Assembly (NCBI GenBank): GCA_041748075.1
Contig: JBGTDX010000040.1
Location: 1 to 35,979 of the forward strand
Direction of reading: 5' to 3'
Length of the DNA: 35,979 nt
From: JBGSYJ01 sp041748075
GTDB lineage: Bacteria > Acidobacteriota > Thermoanaerobaculia > Gp7-AA8
Shown: positions 31,867 to 35,979 of the stretch, piece after piece
Numbering within the stretch: position 1 is the stretch's first letter
How the letters are laid out: each line of letters opens with the position of its first letter
Translations under genes and position numbers: made by a program
Notes under the pieces: model-generated
What the model was told of the DNA's origin: nothing
What the model saw: only the letters and a program-made list of their open reading frames with translations
The model's database searches: none

Positions 31867-34500
31867 ATGCGCGAAAAATCGATCCAGCGAAAACTCCAGG
31901 GCATGATCATGCTGACGAGCACGATCGTTCTTCTGCTTGCGTGCGCTGCGTTCGTCGGCGTCGAGCTCGCCAGCGCACGGTACAAGATCAACCATGACCT
32001 GCTCTCGCTCGCCGAAATCATCGGCGCGAACAGCACCGCAGCACTGACCTTCGGCGACCGTGAAGCCGCCAGCGAGGTACTTCAGGCGCTCGAAGCGAAG
32101 CCCTCGATCATCGCGGCGGCGATATACGGGAACAGCGGCCCACCGGTGGCAACTCATGGAGACATCAACCAGCAGATGCAGGGATCCTCGTTGTTCGGCT
32201 CTCTGAACAGAATCGAGATTGCCCGGGAAATCGTGTTCGACGGCGAACCGATCGGGACGGTGTACATCGCTTCAGATCTTCGTGATCTTGTGACCGCACT
32301 GCGGCAGCAGGCTGCGCTGGCAGTTGGGATTCTCTTCGCCTCCCTGCTCATGGCGTATCTCCTCGCCTCGCGTCTTCAGCGGCTCATCAGCCAACCAATT
32401 CTCGAGCTGGCGACTGCTGCAGCAAAGGTTCGGTCGCAGAAGGACTATTCGATCCGGGTGCTGCTGCCTGACAGCAAGGCTGCGGCTGCCGAGCTGACCG
32501 AGCTGGTGACCGGCTTCAATCAGATGCTCACTGAAATCGAACACCGCGACGAAGAGCTCTCCCGCCACCGCGATGATCTGGAGCACCAGGTCGACGTTCG
32601 GACGGCCGAGCTCCGTTCCACGAACACGAAGCTCGCCGAGGCAAAAGTCACCGCCGAATCCATGGCAGAGCTGAACGCGGGGCTGAGCCGCCAGCGGCAG
32701 ATGATTCTGAACGCGGCCGGCGAAGGCATCATGGGCATCGATGGCGCGGGAATTGTCACCTTCATCAACACAACCGGAGCCGAAATCGTCGGCAGGCCGG
32801 TAGAGCAGATCGTTGGCGTATCACTGCACGCCAGCCTCCACCCGAGAGACCTGGAGTCTGTCGATTGTCCGATGTGCGAAACCAGGAGCAGTGGAAATCG
32901 CGCAGTTCAGACCACCTGCTCGGTACGCCTCGACTCCGCGACGATTCCCATCGAATACATTGCCACTCCGATGATCGAGAGTGAGGGTTACCGTTCTGGT
33001 GGTGTCGTGGTGTTCCGGGATATCACCGAGCGCCTGGCCATCGAACGGATGAAGGACGAATTCGTCTCCACGGTGAGCCATGAGCTGCGGACGCCTCTCA
33101 CATCCATTCGCGGAGCGCTGGGCCTGCTTGGAAGCGGATTGATCGGAACCGTCGGGGATCGCGCCAAGCGGATGCTCGACATCGCGATCTCGAACACGGA
33201 TCGCCTCGTACGTCTGATCAACGACATCCTCGATCTCGAACGGATCGAGTCGGGCAAAGTGGAGCTCAACATGACAACCGTCAATGCGGCGGAAGTGATG
33301 GAGGAGGCAGTGCTCGTGGTGCAGGGCATCGCGGACGCGGCCGGCGTTGCGATCTTCCTCGAGAAGGTCGATGCGACGGTTTCCCTGGATCGCGACCGGA
33401 TCGTCCAGACGCTTACGAACCTGCTGGGAAATGCGATCAAGTTCTCGCCGCGCGGGGCGGCTGTCCGGCTCTCCGGCTCCGTCGACCGGCAGAATTTCAC
33501 GTTCAGGATCACTGACGAGGGACGGGGGGTGCCGGTCGATCAGCTCGACACCATCTTCGAGCGTTTCCAACAGGTGGACGCGTCCGACTCACGCGACAAG
33601 GGTGGCTCGGGGCTCGGCCTGCCCATCTGCCGCAGCATCGTGGCAGCGCACGGCGGACGAATCTGGGCTGAGAGCGTTGAGGGACAAGGCAGTGTCTTCT
33701 GCTTCACGCTGCCGAGACCTGCTGGCGTGACTTCTCCGAGCGATTCAACCAGGACCGTGGTCATCTGGGCTCAGGACCGGGACATGAATCCGATCTCCGA
33801 CCTGCTGCATGCACGCGGATTCACTCCGGTCATTATCGAATGCCTGTCCGATCTGATGGAAACCGTGCTGACGAGAAGGCCTGACGCCGTGGTGCTGGAT
33901 CTGCTCAGCGTCTCCGATCCCCGTTGGCGGTTTCTCGAAGCCCTGAAAAAGAACGAGGAAACGGAGAACGTCCCGATCATCGTCGGGTCGAGTCAGCCCG
34001 AGGTCCTGCTCGGGCGCTACGTGGACCTGATCGCCCGCTGGGTCCCCAGTCCATTCAATGAACGGGAAGTCGCCGACGCCGTCTCCACGGTCAGCGGTTC
34101 GATCAGCGTGCTCGTGATCGAAGACGATCTCGACCTGGCAAGAGTCATGACGGCCGGCCTTCAGGCGCGAGGCATCCATACCGTGCATGCGATGACGGGA
34201 AAAGAGGCGATTGAAGCCTGCCAGCGGGAAATACCGATGCTTGTCGTGCTGGATCTAGTGCTGCCTGAGCTCGATGGATTCGAAGTCGTGGAGTGGATGC
34301 GAACGAAACGCGCGCTTTCGAGCGTCCCGCTGCTCGTCTTTTCCGCTCGCGAAGTTCCCGGCTCGGAGCAGGGGCGGCTGCGACTGGGCCCGACCGACTT
34401 CCTCATCAAGAGCCGGGTTTCGCTCGATGAGTTTGCCGACACTGTCATGAAGCTACTGAACGCCGTCAACCCGGACAGGGAGATTCAGAATGCAAGCTAG
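31867..34500 (+). CDS. CHASE8-like hybrid sensor histidine kinase
   Basis: 877 residues. Membrane helix 13-35; periplasmic CHASE8-like sensor about 36-145 (LAEIIGANSTAALTFGD, ALEAKPSIIAAAIYG); second helix 146-168; HAMP about 170-225 and a coiled coil to 275; PAS 278-385 (NAAGEGIMGIDGAG to VVFRDITERL); HisKA with H405 (VSHELRTPLTSIRG); ATPase with NLLGNAIKFS, DEGRGVP and GSGLGLPI. Two receiver-like domains follow: the first (about 635-745) has a degraded VVLDLLSVSD and no acidic pair, the second (750-865) is complete with Asp796 (VLDLVLPELDG). It probably autophosphorylates when periplasmic YfiR changes its sensor. The following response regulator overlaps it by 11 bases. Confidence 0.93.
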   Translation: MREKSIQRKLQGMIMLTSTIVLLLACAAFVGVELASARYKINHDLLSLAEIIGANSTAALTFGDREAASEVLQALEAKPSIIAAAIYGNSGPPVATHGDINQQMQGSSLFGSLNRIEIAREIVFDGEPIGTVYIASDLRDLVTALRQQAALAVGILFASLLMAYLLASRLQRLISQPILELATAAAKVRSQKDYSIRVLLPDSKAAAAELTELVTGFNQMLTEIEHRDEELSRHRDDLEHQVDVRTAELRSTNTKLAEAKVTAESMAELNAGLSRQRQMILNAAGEGIMGIDGAGIVTFINTTGAEIVGRPVEQIVGVSLHASLHPRDLESVDCPMCETRSSGNRAVQTTCSVRLDSATIPIEYIATPMIESEGYRSGGVVVFRDITERLAIERMKDEFVSTVSHELRTPLTSIRGALGLLGSGLIGTVGDRAKRMLDIAISNTDRLVRLINDILDLERIESGKVELNMTTVNAAEVMEEAVLVVQGIADAAGVAIFLEKVDATVSLDRDRIVQTLTNLLGNAIKFSPRGAAVRLSGSVDRQNFTFRITDEGRGVPVDQLDTIFERFQQVDASDSRDKGGSGLGLPICRSIVAAHGGRIWAESVEGQGSVFCFTLPRPAGVTSPSDSTRTVVIWAQDRDMNPISDLLHARGFTPVIIECLSDLMETVLTRRPDAVVLDLLSVSDPRWRFLEALKKNEETENVPIIVGSSQPEVLLGRYVDLIARWVPSPFNEREVADAVSTVSGSISVLVIEDDLDLARVMTAGLQARGIHTVHAMTGKEAIEACQREIPMLVVLDLVLPELDGFEVVEWMRTKRALSSVPLLVFSAREVPGSEQGRLRLGPTDFLIKSRVSLDEFADTVMKLLNAVNPDREIQNAS

Positions 34501-34867
34501 GCACATTCTCATCGTGGACGACGAAGATGATATCCGCGAAATCGCAAGTCTCACGCTCGAGCTGACCGAGGGGTGGGAGGTGAACAAGGCGAGCTCTGGA
34601 CGGGAAGCGATCGACAAGGCGCTGACCTCGAAGCCCGACGCGATTCTTCTGGACGTCATGATGCCCGAGCTGGACGGCCCGAGCACCTTCAGAATGCTTC
34701 AGGCGGATGAGCGTACCCGATCGATCCCTGTGATCCTTCTGACGGCGAAGGTGCAGGCAGCAGACAAACGAGGGTTTATGCAGCTGGGCGTTTGCGGAGT
34801 GATCGCCAAGCCGTTCAATCCATTGACGCTGGCAGCCGAGATCGCAGAACGATTGAGTTGGAGCTGA
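34490..34867 (+). CDS. Single-domain response regulator of the TonB/YfiR operon
   Basis: 125 residues, start overlapping the end of the hybrid kinase by 11 bases in another frame. The receiver is complete: IVDDEDD, Asp55 (LLDVMMPELDG), Thr85 (LLTAKV) and Lys107 (IAKPF). No output domain. It is the last gene of the receptor-YfiR-kinase unit and a likely phosphate acceptor from that kinase. Its target is unknown; relay to the Hpt-GGDEF protein nearby is one possibility, by inference. Confidence 0.92.
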   Translation: MQARHILIVDDEDDIREIASLTLELTEGWEVNKASSGREAIDKALTSKPDAILLDVMMPELDGPSTFRMLQADERTRSIPVILLTAKVQAADKRGFMQLGVCGVIAKPFNPLTLAAEIAERLSWS

Positions 34868-34955
34868 TCGCAACCTCGAGAAGCCGCGGGCAAAGACTTC
34901 GCGTGCTGCTCTCCGACGTCGTCGCGTACGTCGACCGGGGGTCGAGGGAAGACCT

Positions 34956-35276
34956 CGCGAGCGCCAGCGCTTGCCAGTGCCCTGGACGATCGCCAGAGCA
35001 GAGCCGCAGGACGTGCGCGGTCTGCTCGACGCAGTCGGCTATTCGTACCGGAAGGTGGATGGTCATTTCGTTCATCCCAACATGGTGATCGCGTTCACGC
35101 CGGAGCTGAAGACGGCGAAGTACATGATGGGGACAACGTACGATCTGGACGAGGCCCTCAGCCTTGCGCGGGGCGCGAAGGACTGGGTACACAGCTACGG
35201 GGCTCTCACGCTTTCGATGCTGCTGCTGGTCTGCATTTCCTCGCTCGTTTACCTCGTCGTCCTGATCATCCGCTAG
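34956..35276 (+). pseudogene. 5'-truncated second copy of the SCO gene
   Basis: From about 34956 the sequence aligns with 24876-25196. By my count 26 of the last 296 positions differ, 22 of them silent. It starts at RERQRLPVPWT, corresponding to residue 112 of the intact SCO, and keeps the third copper ligand (HPNM) and the C-terminal helix, but lacks the export signal and the CxxxC motif. A TTG at 34971 opens a 101-codon frame without a ribosome site. Similarity continues about 30 bases past the stop. It cannot bind copper like an SCO protein. Confidence 0.85.
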
Positions 35277-35399
35277 AGCGCGGCCCATCTCCCGTTCCCG
35301 CGAGGAGATGAAGGGATCCCGATCGTCCCGCGCCCGCCGTCGTCCCGTTGCAAGCGAGAGGGATCGCCGACGGGCCAGAGGCCCCGTCCTGCGCGGCCA
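35277..35399. other. 123-bp spacer after the SCO remnant
   Basis: Convergent gene ends on both sides. The first 30 bases resemble the region after the intact SCO gene. No other feature is visible. Confidence 0.4.
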
Positions 35400-35979
35400 T
35401 CACGCCCTCCCAATCGTCGCCGGCGCGCCCAGCACGATGCGCAGCCGATGTTCCGCGCCGTCGTCAACGAGCGGAATCGCGCGGGCATCGACGGGCTTCC
35501 CGTCGAGCTCCGCGAGCGTGACCTCGACGTAGTGCGGGTCGTTGTTCTCGACTTCGATCAGATACTTCGAGCTCCCGAATCGCCACTCGATCGAAAAGCC
35601 CGGCCATGACGGCGGAATGGATGGTGCGACTTCGAACGTCGCGCCGCGGCGGCGCAGCCCGAGGATGCCTTCGATCGCAACGCGGTAGAGCCATCCCGCC
35701 GAGCCGGTGTACCAGGTCCAGCCACCGCGGCCTCGATGCTCCGGGTGATCGTAGACGTCTCCCGCCACCGCATAAGGCTCGGTCTTGTAGCGCACGAGAT
35801 CCGCATTCGTTCGCGTGTGATTGATCGGATTGAGCATGTGAAACAGCTCCATCGCTTCGTCGCCGCGACCCAGACGCGTGAGAGCGAGGACGACCCACTG
35901 CGCCGCGTGCGTGTACTGGCCGCCGTTTTCGCGCACGCCCGGGATGTAGCCCTTGATGTATCCCGGATCGAGCTCGGTC
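35400..35979 (-). CDS. GH94 / cyclic beta-1,2-glucan synthase-like C-terminus (5' end outside window)
   Basis: 192 residues are in the window; the frame is open to the right edge, so the start and most of the protein are missing. The visible part reads DPGYIKGYIPGVRENGGQYT, then NPINHTRTNADLVRYKTEPY and GWTWYTGSAGWLYRVAIEGI, conserved blocks of the GH94 phosphorylase fold found at the end of NdvB/ChvB-type cyclic beta-1,2-glucan synthases and in cellobiose phosphorylases. A beta-sandwich end follows (SSKYLIEVENND to GAPATIGRA). The full protein would make or cleave beta-glucans in the envelope, with UDP-glucose supply from Pgm as a plausible link. Confidence 0.87.
   Translation of the reverse strand, partial: TELDPGYIKGYIPGVRENGGQYTHAAQWVVLALTRLGRGDEAMELFHMLNPINHTRTNADLVRYKTEPYAVAGDVYDHPEHRGRGGWTWYTGSAGWLYRVAIEGILGLRRRGATFEVAPSIPPSWPGFSIEWRFGSSKYLIEVENNDPHYVEVTLAELDGKPVDARAIPLVDDGAEHRLRIVLGAPATIGRA

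Overview
This window looks like part of a chromosome from a high-GC Gram-negative bacterium. It encodes a TonB-dependent receptor, several signal-peptide and lipoprotein genes, a ba3-type terminal oxidase, a Ser/Thr kinase fused to TolB-like and TPR domains, and hybrid histidine kinases. That mix, together with the style of the dispersed intergenic repeats, suggests Acidobacteriota or a neighbouring phylum. The phylum is an inference; no rRNA or marker gene is present. I see no tRNA, rRNA, CRISPR array, transposase or prophage gene.

Layout. 1-1795 (-): secreted/membrane DUF2207-type protein, running off the left edge. 2407-3939 (+): DUF4407-like membrane coiled-coil protein. 3949-8438: broken VOC gene, Ser/Thr kinase-TolB-TPR regulator, GNAT acetyltransferase, lipoprotein hydrolase with a probable CTG start, and a cupin/GNAT pair whose GNAT has lost its middle. 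8618-9031: small membrane protein. 9034-12434 (-): same-strand set DoxX - nucleotidyltransferase-like - TIGR04222-type membrane protein with a Cys/Gly tail - DUF692/MNIO oxygenase. 12640-21122: DUF5694 lipoprotein, phosphoglucomutase, unknown secreted protein, two flavin monooxygenases on opposite strands, alpha/beta hydrolase, a lipocalin-like fragment and a TauE/SafE permease. 21396-25196 (+): malic enzyme remnant, then a ba3 oxidase operon (IIa, II with fused cytochrome c, I, SCO). 25428-34867: signalling region with an Hpt-REC-REC-GGDEF protein, a hybrid kinase plus response regulator (-), and a TonB receptor - YfiR - CHASE8 hybrid kinase - response regulator operon (+). 34956-35276: truncated second SCO copy. 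35400-35979 (-): end of a GH94/cyclic beta-1,2-glucan synthase-like protein, running off the right edge.

The most interesting system is the DoxX/NTase/Cys-Gly-tail/MNIO set. MNIO (DUF692) enzymes modify cysteines of ribosomally made peptides, and DoxX proteins accompany them in bufferin-type copper operons. Here the likely substrate is a six-cysteine C-terminal tail on a membrane protein of about 310 residues. The MNIO start codon overlaps the substrate stop codon, and its Shine-Dalgarno sequence is made of codons of the Cys/Gly tail. A copper-requiring oxidase with its SCO chaperone lies about 10 kb away.

A second theme is gene erosion. At least four genes (VOC, GNAT, malic enzyme, a PAS-containing kinase) keep recognisable ends but have lost internal segments, and a SCO copy is cut at its 5' end. 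The intact parts of the signalling region form a plausible envelope-sensing network: TonB receptor, periplasmic YfiR, CHASE8 kinase, receiver, with a diguanylate cyclase nearby.
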